Source: UBA6623 sp965238125
Lineage (GTDB): Bacteria; Acidobacteriota; Terriglobia; Bryobacterales; UBA6623
DNA length: 64,000 bases
NCBI GenBank assembly: GCA_965238125.1
Contig: OZ250179.1
Span: 5,456,001-5,520,000, forward strand
Direction of reading: 5' to 3'
In this document: in pieces, positions 16,849-25,395 of the stretch
Position numbering within the stretch: the first letter of the stretch is position 1
Layout: the number at the start of each line of letters is the position of its first letter
Position numbers and translations under genes: made by a program
The notes under the pieces: model-generated
Told to the model about the DNA's origin: nothing
The model's database searches: none
What the model saw: only the letters and a program-made list of their open reading frames with translations

Positions 16849-17303
16849 CTTGGCCGATTCGCCCCGTGCGCCAATAGTCTCCCAGGGGCGTGTTGCGGTT
16901 TTAGGCCGACGCGACGTGATTTGCGTTATTGCGGCATGGCTGAAGCCTGAAGGGGAAGGCCGCTGAAGCGGCCTACTTGCCGAGAGCGAGCCGTTCATGC
17001 CGGCCCTAAAAGGACCGGCCTATTTTCAACCGAACGCCCGGTGAACCGGGCTCATGCCGACGCGAACCCGAGTGATTGCGTGAGGAAGCGGGGAATGGCG
17101 GCGATGGAGGGTAGGCTTTGTTAATTTTGGCCCTGGGCGCCGGCCCAGGGGCTGACGCCCCTGGCCGGTATTAATAGAACCACTACAGCGCAACCGTCCC
17201 TGCGAACGATATTTCCAATGTCTTTGGTTCGGCTTTCGATGTCGAACGCCACGCCGACCTAACTGCGGTGAGGCCGCCGCGCCCGAGCCGCTTCAGACCC
17301 CGC
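16849..17303. other. Repeat-rich spacer without a gene
   Basis: No coding region is supported. It holds AGGCCGCTGAAGCGGCCT, a perfect hairpin near 16960-16980, and GCCGGCCCTAAAAGGACCGGC, a hairpin near 16998-17020. A CCCGGTGAACCGGG hairpin follows. TTAATTTTGGC at about 17120, followed by a GGGCGCCGGCCC hairpin and GGGGCTGACGCCCC, is a second copy of repeat B. All look like small dispersed palindromes. Confidence 0.6.
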
Positions 17304-18155
17304 ATGCCCCTCTACCAAGTCGTGATCCTGGCGCTGGTCCAAGCCGCCACGGAATTTCTCCCCATCAGCAGCACGGCGCACTTGGTCGTGGTCCCGTGGC
17401 TGTTCGGCTGGGAGGACCTCGGTCTCGACTTCAGCATCGCGCTGCATGTCGGCACACTCGCCGCGGTGCTGATCTATTTCTCAAAGACCTGGCTGCGCTT
17501 GTTGTTCCTCGGCGTGGGCCGGAAGGCGTTGGAGCCGTCGCCGGGAGAAACCGATCATGACCTGTACGAGAATCCTCGGTTGTTTTGGTTCTTGGTCGCC
17601 GCGACGTTCCCGGCCGGCATCGCCGGTTTGTTGCTCGAGGACTTGATCGAAGGCGCGTTCCGCAGCCCATTTGTGATCGGCGTCATGCTCGTCGTCGTCG
17701 GGCTGCTGATCGGTTGGGCGGACCAGCGCACAAAGCTGTCGCGTAATCTCGGCGGCATCCGTTTGCGCGACGCCATGCTGATCGGCTGCGCCCAGGCCTT
17801 GGCGCTGATTCCCGGCACGTCGCGCTCGGGGATCACGATCGCGGCGGCATTGCTGTTGGGCGTGGAGCGGGCCTCGGCGGCGCGCTTTTCGTTTCTGCTG
17901 TCGAGCCCGATAATCTTGGGGGCTTCGGCGAAGGCGGCCTATAGTGTGTGGTCCGAGGGCGGAGTTGCGGGCCTTATGCAGACGCCCTTTGTCGTGGGCT
18001 TCGCCGTCAGCGCCGTGGCGGGCTATGCGGTGATCGCTTTCCTGATCCGGTATCTCGAAACCCGCACGATGAAAATCTTCGTCTACTACCGGGTGATCTC
18101 TGGCATAATAATACTGGCTCTAGCGTCATTCTTCGGCTCCTCCTTCGCTGATTGA
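17304..18155 (+). CDS. uppP: Undecaprenyl-diphosphatase (UppP/BacA)
   Basis: This 283-residue integral membrane protein dephosphorylates undecaprenyl pyrophosphate so that the lipid carrier can be reused in peptidoglycan and polysaccharide synthesis. Family signatures are ATEFLPISSTAHLVVVPW, with the acidic/ExxxE-like region, and ALIPGTSRSGITIAAAL. There are about seven to eight hydrophobic segments. I chose ATG 17304, which gives MPLYQVVILALVQAATEFLP; an upstream in-frame ATG at 17268 adds a basic 12-residue leader. It lies 52 bases before the preferred ftsK start, in the same orientation. Confidence 0.94.
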   Translation: MPLYQVVILALVQAATEFLPISSTAHLVVVPWLFGWEDLGLDFSIALHVGTLAAVLIYFSKTWLRLLFLGVGRKALEPSPGETDHDLYENPRLFWFLVAATFPAGIAGLLLEDLIEGAFRSPFVIGVMLVVVGLLIGWADQRTKLSRNLGGIRLRDAMLIGCAQALALIPGTSRSGITIAAALLLGVERASAARFSFLLSSPIILGASAKAAYSVWSEGGVAGLMQTPFVVGFAVSAVAGYAVIAFLIRYLETRTMKIFVYYRVISGIIILALASFFGSSFAD

Positions 18156-18207
18156 AATCGAGCCCGCGATCGTTGTGGGCAACTCGGTTTCGGCGAGGAG
18201 AGACGGA

Positions 18208-20610
18208 GTGACGTTTCTACAACCTACCGACAAACCTCGGCTCAACGAGCCGGTGGGTTTTCTTCTGCTCATCTTGGGCGTCTGCGGCGCGCTGAGCTTG
18301 ATTTCCTACTATCCTTTCGACCCGTCTTGGAACGCGGCGGGAGATCAGGGCGAGATCCGCAATCTGATCGGCAAGCCGGGCGCTTATGGAAGCGACTTGG
18401 CACTACAGGCGTTGGGCGCGGGGGCCTATTTGCTTCCGGCGTTCGCGCTCGTGCTCGGGTGGTGCTGGATTCGCTCGACGCCGATTGAGCGGCCGACGGA
18501 ACGTTTGATCGGGTCGACGTTTTTCTTGTTGGCGGCGTGCGCCGGATTGGCGCTCGCACCGCTGTCGTTGCTGTTCCACGAGACGGTTCTGCCGGGCGGA
18601 ACGATTGGGTTTGTGGTGGCCGACTTGCTGGTAGGGTTCTTGAACCAAGTGGGCGCCGTGCTGTTCCTGCTTGCCTCGGCCGTCGTGTCGGTCTACATGA
18701 TGACGTCGTTTACGATCGAGGCGGCGCTCGAATGGGGGCGGGGACTGGGCCGTCCCGTGGAAGCCGTTCAGCAGCGATGGCATGCCTGGCGGGAGAGTCA
18801 GCGAGAGAAAGCCGCCGCGCGTCGAGCCCGCAAGGCGGAGGACAGAGCCGCCGAGCAACTCCCCGAACTGCCGGAGGCCGGCGAGGTCGTCGACTTCCAT
18901 GATTCGGCGGAGGGACCTGATGAGATCGTGGCCGTGTTCGATGACGGCTCCTCGATGGAAGAGACGGTCGACACGCTGCCGCCGATCATACCCTATGACG
19001 GAGCGCGGGAAGGGGCCGCCGGCGACGGGAGCGAGGAAACGGCCGATCCGCCGCCGTTTGATCTCGATTCGACCGAGGATCCCGAGCCCGTCGGCGACGC
19101 CCTCGCGCGATGGGTTCCCGACACGGCGTCAGAACCCGTGCCCAAGCCGGCTTACCAGTTGCCGTCTACGCTGATGTTGAACTCACCGCCGGCCGCGAGC
19201 GCCTACGATCCGGAAGAACTTCAGGAAATCGCCCGCGCGATTTGCGCCAAGTACGAAGAATTCGGCGTCAAGGGGTCGGTGAAGCGGATCAACCCGGGGC
19301 CGGTGGTGACGACGTTTGAGTTTAAAGCCGACCCCGGCGTCAAATACAGCAAGGTGACTCATTTGGCCGAAGACCTGTGCTTGGCTCTCGAGTGCGAGTC
19401 GATTCTCGTGGAAAGAATTCCCGGCAAGTCGACGATCGGGATCGAAGTTCCGAACCGTCACCGTGAAATCATCGCCTTACGCGAGATCATCGAATCACCG
19501 GAATTCGTTGGCTCGCCGTCGCTGTTGACGCTGTCGCTCGGCAAAGACATCAACGGCAAGATTAACATCGGCAGGCTGGATTCGATGCCGCACTTGTTGG
19601 TCGCCGGCTCGACGGGTTCGGGCAAGAGCGTTCTCATCAACAGCCTGGTGATGTCGATTCTCTACACCTCGACCCCCGATCAGGTGCGCTTCATCATGGT
19701 CGACCCCAAAACGGTCGAGCTGGGGCTCTATGCGGATATACCGCATCTGCTAACGCCGGTCATCACCGATATGAAGAAGGCGTCGAATGCATTGAAGAAC
19801 GCCACCCGCGAGATGGAGCGACGCCTGAAGTTGTTAGCGAAATACGGCGTGCGCAACATTGAGCAATTCAATCGCAAGATGGAGCGGTTGCGCGCGGAAC
19901 GCGAAGAGAGTTCGCCCGAGCTGCCGCCCGACCTGCCCTACATCGTCATCATCATCGACGAGTTGGCCGATCTCATGATGGTCGAGGGACGCCAGGTCGA
20001 GGAGTCCATCACGCGCCTGGCGCAGATGGCCCGGGCGGCGGGCATCCACCTGATCTTGGCGACCCAACGGCCCAGCGTAGACGTCATTACCGGCCTGATC
20101 AAGGCCAATATTCCGGCCCGCATCTCCTTCCGGCTCGCGACTCGCGTCGACTCACGCACGATCCTCGACTCCATGGGCGCGGAATCGTTGCTCGGCCGTG
20201 GGGACATGCTTTTCCTGCCGCCCGGGTCGGGACGGATGATCCGCCTGCACGGCCCGCTTGTGTCGGAAGAGGAAATTCATACCGTCGTCAATTTCTGGAA
20301 GGGGCAAGCGCGGCCCGAATACAAAGAGGAGTTCTTGTCGAAGCCGGACGACGAGGAGGAAGGCGAGGGCGCGGCCGAGGATGACGAGGTCTTTGACGAC
20401 CCGGCGTATGAAGACGCCGTGCGTATCGTACTCGAAATGGGCAAGGCCTCGACCTCGACCTTGCAAAGAAGACTTCGGCTGGGATACGGGCGGGCCGCCC
20501 GGATTCTCGACGCGATGGAAAAGGACGGCGTTATCGGACCGCCCGACGGCAGCCGCCCACGCGAAGTGCTGAAGTCGCCGGATTGGTTGCTTGAGGTCGA
20601 ACAGCGGTGA
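18208..20610 (+). CDS. ftsK: DNA translocase FtsK
   Basis: This FtsK/SpoIIIE protein of about 800 residues couples chromosome segregation to division at the septum. Four hydrophobic segments span the first 170 residues. A charged, acidic linker of about 170 residues follows, then the motor. Walker A is GSTGSGKS near residue 470 and Walker B is YIVIIIDELADLMM. ILATQRPSVDVITGLIK is the typical RecA-like segment. The C-terminal gamma winged-helix (STLQRRLRLGYGRAARILD) reads KOPS-type sites. I prefer the GTG at 18208, which has GAGGAG seven bases upstream; a GTG at 18175 in frame is an alternative. Confidence 0.95.
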   Translation: MTFLQPTDKPRLNEPVGFLLLILGVCGALSLISYYPFDPSWNAAGDQGEIRNLIGKPGAYGSDLALQALGAGAYLLPAFALVLGWCWIRSTPIERPTERLIGSTFFLLAACAGLALAPLSLLFHETVLPGGTIGFVVADLLVGFLNQVGAVLFLLASAVVSVYMMTSFTIEAALEWGRGLGRPVEAVQQRWHAWRESQREKAAARRARKAEDRAAEQLPELPEAGEVVDFHDSAEGPDEIVAVFDDGSSMEETVDTLPPIIPYDGAREGAAGDGSEETADPPPFDLDSTEDPEPVGDALARWVPDTASEPVPKPAYQLPSTLMLNSPPAASAYDPEELQEIARAICAKYEEFGVKGSVKRINPGPVVTTFEFKADPGVKYSKVTHLAEDLCLALECESILVERIPGKSTIGIEVPNRHREIIALREIIESPEFVGSPSLLTLSLGKDINGKINIGRLDSMPHLLVAGSTGSGKSVLINSLVMSILYTSTPDQVRFIMVDPKTVELGLYADIPHLLTPVITDMKKASNALKNATREMERRLKLLAKYGVRNIEQFNRKMERLRAEREESSPELPPDLPYIVIIIDELADLMMVEGRQVEESITRLAQMARAAGIHLILATQRPSVDVITGLIKANIPARISFRLATRVDSRTILDSMGAESLLGRGDMLFLPPGSGRMIRLHGPLVSEEEIHTVVNFWKGQARPEYKEEFLSKPDDEEEGEGAAEDDEVFDDPAYEDAVRIVLEMGKASTSTLQRRLRLGYGRAARILDAMEKDGVIGPPDGSRPREVLKSPDWLLEVEQR

Positions 20611-20747
20611 CGGCGCGAGCGTCTGTAAGCACCTAAACCGAGCCGCGACAGTGATCGAGCGGTACGCGCCGAGGCCGCTCGGCCGGACGGAAGAGTAGTG
20701 GAAGCGCATTGCCCGCGAATAGCGGCGCGCGATGCCCGGGAGGAAGC

Positions 20748-21863
20748 CTACTCTCGCGGCTCGATTTGCAGCCGGTAATGGAGCGTCTGTAGGACGATGC
20801 TCCACTTGTGGTTGCGGTTCGCTTCCAAACAGAGGCAGCCGGACGAGCTGACCTCGCGGGGTTGACCCAGAGCGTCGTCGAGTCGTCGGCCGAGTAGGGG
20901 TTGCTCGGCGAACGCGGCCGTCATGCGATCGGGATCGGCTACGTAGCCGCACATAGAGCGGTAGCCGCGGTCGCCCTCCCCCGGACGGCAACTCGAATCG
21001 ACGATACGACGCCCTTCCGCACGCTCGGCGCTCAACTCGATGGAATAGTCGAACGTCAGCGGCATCCCCAAACTGCTGCAGGTCGTTCCGTCGAAACGAA
21101 AGCGGGCGATGAGTTTGCCGTCGGGGCACTCTTCGATCGTCAGGCGTTCGCGGCTCCATTTAGCGAGCGTCTTTTCGGGGAAAGAATATTGGTTGCGAGG
21201 CACCGCGCCGTTGCCGCCGCTTTCGCCTCTCCGCTGGTGGAACCAAAAGCCGTCGAGTTCGCTTGCCGAAATTTCTTTGGCGGTGACTCCGAAAACCGCC
21301 AGCGCCGACCGAGCCGGTTGCAACCCGCCCGAGGGCAGCAGGCTCAACGGCCCGTGTTCTTCAAGCGCGGCGAAGAGCGTCGCCTGGTCGTCGAGTTCCC
21401 AGCCGTCATAGCCGGGGCTGTAGTGCGGCAGCACGGTCATGCCGGATTTCGCGGATTGCCTTCGCAAACGTCGCCCTTGGCGAGCGCGCAGGTATTCGGC
21501 CGCGGCGACGGCGTAGGCGTTGAGGATCATCGCCTCGGCGGGACGCTCGCTTTGGAAACGCGCGTCGATTTCATGATCCACCGCCGCGCCCGCGCTCACC
21601 CCGACGATCGCCGCCTGACGTGCGTCGGCCGCGCTGAATCCGTCGGCAAGCACCCCGCTGGTGAGTTCGTCGTCGCCTTCGAGGTGGACCTTATCCCCCT
21701 CGATAGAACGAATCTCGCGGATCGATGCATGGGACCATGGGTCACCGTGTTCGCGATACCAATCTCGGGCGGTGTCGGCCAAGGAGGCCGTCGTGGCGTC
21801 GGGTTCCACGCCGTCGGGCAGGCCGAGGTGGCGGTGAAACAAGGCGGGATCGACGTAGAGCAT
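20748..21863 (-). CDS. MetH activation-domain-like protein with C-terminal extension
   Basis: This protein of 371 residues starts MLYVDPALFHRHLGLP. Residues ~120-240 look like the cobalamin methionine synthase activation (AdoMet-binding) domain: VGVSAGAAVDHEIDARF, then HYSPGYDGWELDDQATLF, then LSLLPSGGLQPARSALAVFG. No cobalamin-binding or methyltransferase domains are attached. After about residue 240 there is an unrecognised region of roughly 130 residues with several cysteines and the motif SSGCLCLEANRNHKW. A stand-alone activation domain would reductively methylate a corrinoid enzyme encoded elsewhere; here that is inference. The open frame continues far upstream antisense to the aminotransferase, which I take as a shadow. 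Confidence 0.65.
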   Translation of the reverse strand: MLYVDPALFHRHLGLPDGVEPDATTASLADTARDWYREHGDPWSHASIREIRSIEGDKVHLEGDDELTSGVLADGFSAADARQAAIVGVSAGAAVDHEIDARFQSERPAEAMILNAYAVAAAEYLRARQGRRLRRQSAKSGMTVLPHYSPGYDGWELDDQATLFAALEEHGPLSLLPSGGLQPARSALAVFGVTAKEISASELDGFWFHQRRGESGGNGAVPRNQYSFPEKTLAKWSRERLTIEECPDGKLIARFRFDGTTCSSLGMPLTFDYSIELSAERAEGRRIVDSSCRPGEGDRGYRSMCGYVADPDRMTAAFAEQPLLGRRLDDALGQPREVSSSGCLCLEANRNHKWSIVLQTLHYRLQIEPRE

Positions 21864-21911
21864 GGAGCAGAGGCCCGACGGCGCGGGGCCGCGCGGGATA
21901 AGCTGAATCTT

Positions 21912-23051
21912 ATGATCGCCGATCCGAAGCGGATTCGCGAAGCATTCCCGGTGCTCGATGACTGGGCCTATCTGAATTCGGCCGGGTTTGGTCCCGTGCC
22001 GCGGTTCGCGATCGAGGCGGCCGACCGATATTTCACGCGGTGCAATGAAGGAGCCAACCTCGACTTCCTCGATTGGTATAGCGAAGCGGACCAAGTTCGC
22101 GCGTCGGCCGCCCGATTGATCCGAGCACGCGCCGATGACATTGCGTTCGTACCGAATGCCGACGCCGGGCTCGGATGGTTGATCGGCGGCATCGAGTGGC
22201 GCGGGGGCGACCATGTCGTCAGCCTGGCGCACGAGTTCCCGAACAACTTGTACTTTCCCGAAGTCCTGGCGAAAAAGGGGGCGACGTTCACACGCGTCGA
22301 GATTCCCGACGGCGCCTTTTCGCTCGACCGCTTCCGCGACGCGCTGACCCCGCGTACGCGTCTTGTATTGCTGAGTTCGGTGAACTACTCGACCGGGTTG
22401 CGAGTGCCACTCGAAGCGGTCGGGGCGGAGCTGAGCAGCCGCGGCATTCTTTTCTACGTCGACGGAACACAAAGCGTCGGCGCGTTGCGAATCGATGTCG
22501 ACGCGGCGAAGATCGACTACCTCGTCGTCAACGCCTACAAGTGGTTGCTTTCTCCGCCCGGCATCGGCTTTTCGTACATATCGGCGCGTGTGCGGAAATG
22601 GCTGCCGCCGGCGTCGTATAGTTGGCGCAGCCACAAGAACTGGCGAGAGGTTGACCAACTTCACGACGGCGTCCCCGAGCTGCCCGACGGGGCGATTCGC
22701 TACGAAGGCGGCATGCAGAACTTCCCCGGCATCTTCGCTCTCGGCGCGGTATTGGAATGGCTTCACGAGTTAGGGCCTGAACGGGTCGAGGAGCGCGTGC
22801 TTGATTTGGCGATCAAGACGCGGGCCGTGCTGCGCGATCACGGCGGCCTGTTGGCGGCCGATCAGGCCGAGGGGTATGATTCGCCGATTGTCACGGCGCG
22901 TTTTGCGGGGATCGATTCCTCGAAGCTCGCGGTTCGTTTGGAAAAAGAGCGAATCGCGGTCACGGCGCGCAAGGGCAATTTGCGAGTCTCGCCGCACGTC
23001 TTCAACACCGAGGAAGATCTCGAGAGGTTAAGCGCGGCGCTCAAGCAGTAG
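21912..23051 (+). CDS. PLP-dependent class V aminotransferase / cysteine-desulfurase-like
   Basis: This 379-residue protein has the class V fold. LNSAGFGPVPRFAIEA is the substrate-entry loop. VNAYKWLLSPPGIGF contains the PLP lysine, preceded by FYVDGTQSVGALRIDV with the PLP-stacking region. NYSTGLRVPLEAVG is also typical. It lacks an obvious cysteine-desulfurase active-site loop and could be an isopenicillin-epimerase/kynureninase-like member. It starts at ATG 21912, 48 bases from the divergent gene at 21863, so the two share a very short intergenic region. The exact reaction is unknown. Confidence 0.85.
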   Translation: MIADPKRIREAFPVLDDWAYLNSAGFGPVPRFAIEAADRYFTRCNEGANLDFLDWYSEADQVRASAARLIRARADDIAFVPNADAGLGWLIGGIEWRGGDHVVSLAHEFPNNLYFPEVLAKKGATFTRVEIPDGAFSLDRFRDALTPRTRLVLLSSVNYSTGLRVPLEAVGAELSSRGILFYVDGTQSVGALRIDVDAAKIDYLVVNAYKWLLSPPGIGFSYISARVRKWLPPASYSWRSHKNWREVDQLHDGVPELPDGAIRYEGGMQNFPGIFALGAVLEWLHELGPERVEERVLDLAIKTRAVLRDHGGLLAADQAEGYDSPIVTARFAGIDSSKLAVRLEKERIAVTARKGNLRVSPHVFNTEEDLERLSAALKQ

Positions 23052-23144
23052 CACCGCGGCTGAAGATGCGGAAGACCGTGTGTTTCCGCTTCGCTTCAGC
23101 CCCGGGGTGGATACCGCTCCCCCGGGGTCTGAGCGAAGCCGAAA

Positions 23145-23738
23145 TTACGTCGCCACGGCGGTGGGAACGGGCGTTTCCTTCTCGGCGCGGTATTCGATGA
23201 GGTTTCGCATGAAGACCGGCATGTAGAGATGATGGTCGTGCCAAGTACGGCCGCTCACCATGTTGCCGTCGACAACGCAACCTTCGTCGACGAAAGTCCC
23301 GCCGGAAAATTCGACGTCGAGTTGGCATTTGGGCACTGTCGCCATTTTCCGGTTGCGGATCACGTCGGCCGCGGCCACGATCTCCACGCCGTGGCAGACT
23401 ACGGCAACGGGTTTTTGCTCCTCGAAGAAATGACGCACGATCTTGAGTAGGTCTTCGTCGTAGCGCAGGTACTCAGGCGCGCGGCCGCCGGAGACGAACA
23501 GGCCGTCGTATTCGTTGGGATCGACGTCCCGGAAGGCAACCGTCGCTTCGATGTGGTAGCTGGGCCCTTCGCGCGTGACGTCCCAGCCCGGCGGAATCTC
23601 GTGCATCACCATGGCGTAGACGCGCGCGTCTTGACCGGCGACGACGGCTTCAAAGCCGTCCTCTTGCACGCGGAAAACCGGGTATAGAGTGTCGACGGCT
23701 TCGATGGCATCGCCGACGGGAATCAGAACTTTGGACAT
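23145..23738 (-). CDS. DJ-1/PfpI family protein
   Basis: This 197-residue protein has the flavodoxin-like DJ-1/PfpI fold. The nucleophile is in PVAVVCHGVEIVAAA, preceded by DGLFVSGGRAPEYL. Family members include chaperone-like deglycases, proteases and amidotransferase-like enzymes. It has no signal peptide, so it is cytosolic. The ATG at 23738 has a strong GGGAGG six bases upstream; the frame is open for another 57 bases but the sequence there looks non-coding. It is convergent with the aminotransferase. Confidence 0.85.
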   Translation of the reverse strand: MSKVLIPVGDAIEAVDTLYPVFRVQEDGFEAVVAGQDARVYAMVMHEIPPGWDVTREGPSYHIEATVAFRDVDPNEYDGLFVSGGRAPEYLRYDEDLLKIVRHFFEEQKPVAVVCHGVEIVAAADVIRNRKMATVPKCQLDVEFSGGTFVDEGCVVDGNMVSGRTWHDHHLYMPVFMRNLIEYRAEKETPVPTAVAT

Positions 23739-23870
23739 ATCCACCTCCCTGGAGCGTCGCCGGGACACCAAGTGCATCCCGCGAAACACCAGCATAGCCT
23801 AAATTCCGGCCCGCCGCCCCGGCGTTGACGCCCGTCCACGGTGTGGTTTCATCGTCGTCACAATAGAGAC

Positions 23871-24656
23871 ATGGCGATTCCGATCTACCAGGTCGATGCC
23901 TTTAGCGAACGGCCGTTTTCGGGCAATCCGGCGGCGGTCTGCTTACTAGACGCTCCCCGACCCGATGATTGGATGCAGAACGTCGCCGGCGAGATGAATC
24001 TGTCGGAAACGGCCTTCGTGAGCCCCCTGGAGAACGGTTTTTCCTTGCGCTGGTTCACGCCTATCGTCGAGGTCGATCTGTGCGGCCACGCCACTCTCGC
24101 CGCCGCTCATGTGCTGTGGGAGACCGGCCGCTTGCCCGAGAGCGCAACGGCTTGTTTCGAGACTCGCGGCGGTCGGTTAACGGCGCGGCGCGACGGCAAG
24201 TGGATCGAGTTGGACTTTCCCGCGACGCCGGCCGAGGCGACAGAGACTCCCGACGGGTTGGCGGAGGCTCTGGGGTGCGAGCCGCGAGCCGTGCTGCGGA
24301 GCCGCTTTGACTACCTGGTCGAGGTCGAGTCCGAGCAGGTCCTGGCTGAACTGGCGCCGGACTCGGCTGCACTGGCGAAGGTTCCCGCGCGGGGCGTGAT
24401 CGTCACTTGCCTCGGCACGGGACGGTACGATTTCGTGTCGCGGTTTTTTGGCCCGGGGGCGGGAATCGCCGAGGACCCGGTGACCGGCTCGGCGCATTGT
24501 TGCTTGGGACCCTATTGGGCCGCGCGCTTGGGTAAGACCGAGCTGCTGGCCTACCAAGCATCAGCTCGAGGCGGCGAAGTGTGCGTTCGCGTGGAAGGTG
24601 ACCGAGTGCTGTTGGGAGGTAAGGCGGTGACTGTGATGCGCGGGGAGCTGGCCTGA
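23871..24656 (+). CDS. PhzF-family isomerase/epimerase-like protein
   Basis: This 261-residue protein is close to the usual family length. The N-terminus IYQVDAFSERPFSGNPAAVC is typical. The acidic residue proposed as general acid/base is in MNLSETAFV. Further family motifs are DLCGHATLAAAHVL and GIAEDPVTGSAH. PhzF proteins adopt a diaminopimelate-epimerase-like fold; apart from phenazine synthesis their substrates are mostly unknown, and there is no phenazine cluster here. I use the ATG at 23871 because the protein then begins directly with the conserved strand. Confidence 0.9.
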   Translation: MAIPIYQVDAFSERPFSGNPAAVCLLDAPRPDDWMQNVAGEMNLSETAFVSPLENGFSLRWFTPIVEVDLCGHATLAAAHVLWETGRLPESATACFETRGGRLTARRDGKWIELDFPATPAEATETPDGLAEALGCEPRAVLRSRFDYLVEVESEQVLAELAPDSAALAKVPARGVIVTCLGTGRYDFVSRFFGPGAGIAEDPVTGSAHCCLGPYWAARLGKTELLAYQASARGGEVCVRVEGDRVLLGGKAVTVMRGELA

Positions 24657-24811
24657 GCCTCGCTCGCCGTAATCCAGTTGCGCGGGTTCCGGAACGACGG
24701 CGTTACGTTTCGTCGCGAAGACGATCCAGAAGTCCATCGACTTGCAGGTAAGTCGCCCAATGCCGCAAATAAGCCCAAAGGGGGTATCCACTTGCTTGGA
24801 CCACACGCTAC

Positions 24812-25099
24812 ATGTTGTGGTCGGACCTCGAACTCCCTCCCACAAGCCGCCGCGACGAACTCCGCCGGAAGTTCGACTTCAATTTCGCGCGGCATCGACG
24901 TCGGCGAGAGATCCGTACGCCTTGTATTCGGGGTATGCGCGTGACAGTTGGCATGATCGTGGAAGCGCTTGCTGCCGGCCGGCCGATCGAGCAGTTGCTC
25001 TTCGATTTCCCCTATCTGGAAGAGGAGGACATTCGCGAGGCGCTCGCCTTCGCCGCCTTGCTCAGGGACACGAAATTCGCCTGGCGAGTTGATTGCTAA
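24812..25099 (+). CDS. DUF433 antitoxin-like protein, probably damaged at the N-terminus
   Basis: The C-terminal 55 residues match DUF433: TPCIRGMRVTVGMIVEALAAGR, then FPYLEEEDIREALAFAA. The first 40 residues read as a basic string that does not resemble the normal opening (usually a short strand ending PEIxxGKPCIRG), and no family start codon is visible. I therefore think that an upstream insertion or frameshift removed the natural beginning; translation from an internal ATG at 24936 would yield only part of the domain. DUF433 proteins usually sit before a DUF5615 PIN-like toxin; a possible 3' remnant follows directly. Confidence 0.55.
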   Translation: MLWSDLELPPTSRRDELRRKFDFNFARHRRRREIRTPCIRGMRVTVGMIVEALAAGRPIEQLLFDFPYLEEEDIREALAFAALLRDTKFAWRVDC

Positions 25100-25102
25100 A
25101 GA

Positions 25103-25182
25103 GACCTCGCCAAAGGCGCCATCGTATCGCTCGACGGGTCGGGTCGGCCACGCGCCCGATCGCCCACGGCCACCAAATCCTC
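25103..25182 (+). pseudogene. Possible 3' remnant of a DUF5615 PIN-like toxin
   Basis: Read from 25103, the frame gives DLAKGAIVSLDGSGRPRARS. This resembles the last strand of DUF5615 toxins (xxGAIVSVDxxRxRVRxLP), which normally follow DUF433 genes. Nothing corresponding to the catalytic N-terminal three quarters is present, so the toxin body would have been deleted. The segment is short and the call is tentative. Confidence 0.3.
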
Positions 25183-25395
25183 CCCGACGGCCAGGTGTTG
25201 ATACAAATCAACCGATGCCTCATTGCAGCTAACGGATCTACATCGGTCCCACAGTAGGTCCAGACAGTGTGACTGTCGAAATGGCGCCAAGGCTCTGCTG
25301 TTATCGTTTAGTTCTATTGTGACCGTTTGCTCAGCCCCCATTCTTTCGCCGTGTCCCGGATCGGACCCCGGATTACGGTTAACGGTTCACGAACC
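25183..25395. other. Spacer, nothing recognised
   Basis: About 210 bases between the toxin remnant and the ligase gene. I see no gene, no strong terminator and no repeat shared with the rest of the window. Confidence 0.4.

Noticed and set aside
20901..21911. In-frame extension of the aminotransferase far upstream on the plus strand
   Set aside because: The extension lies antisense to the MetH-activation-like gene and has no domain; ATG 21912 gives a normal family N-terminus.
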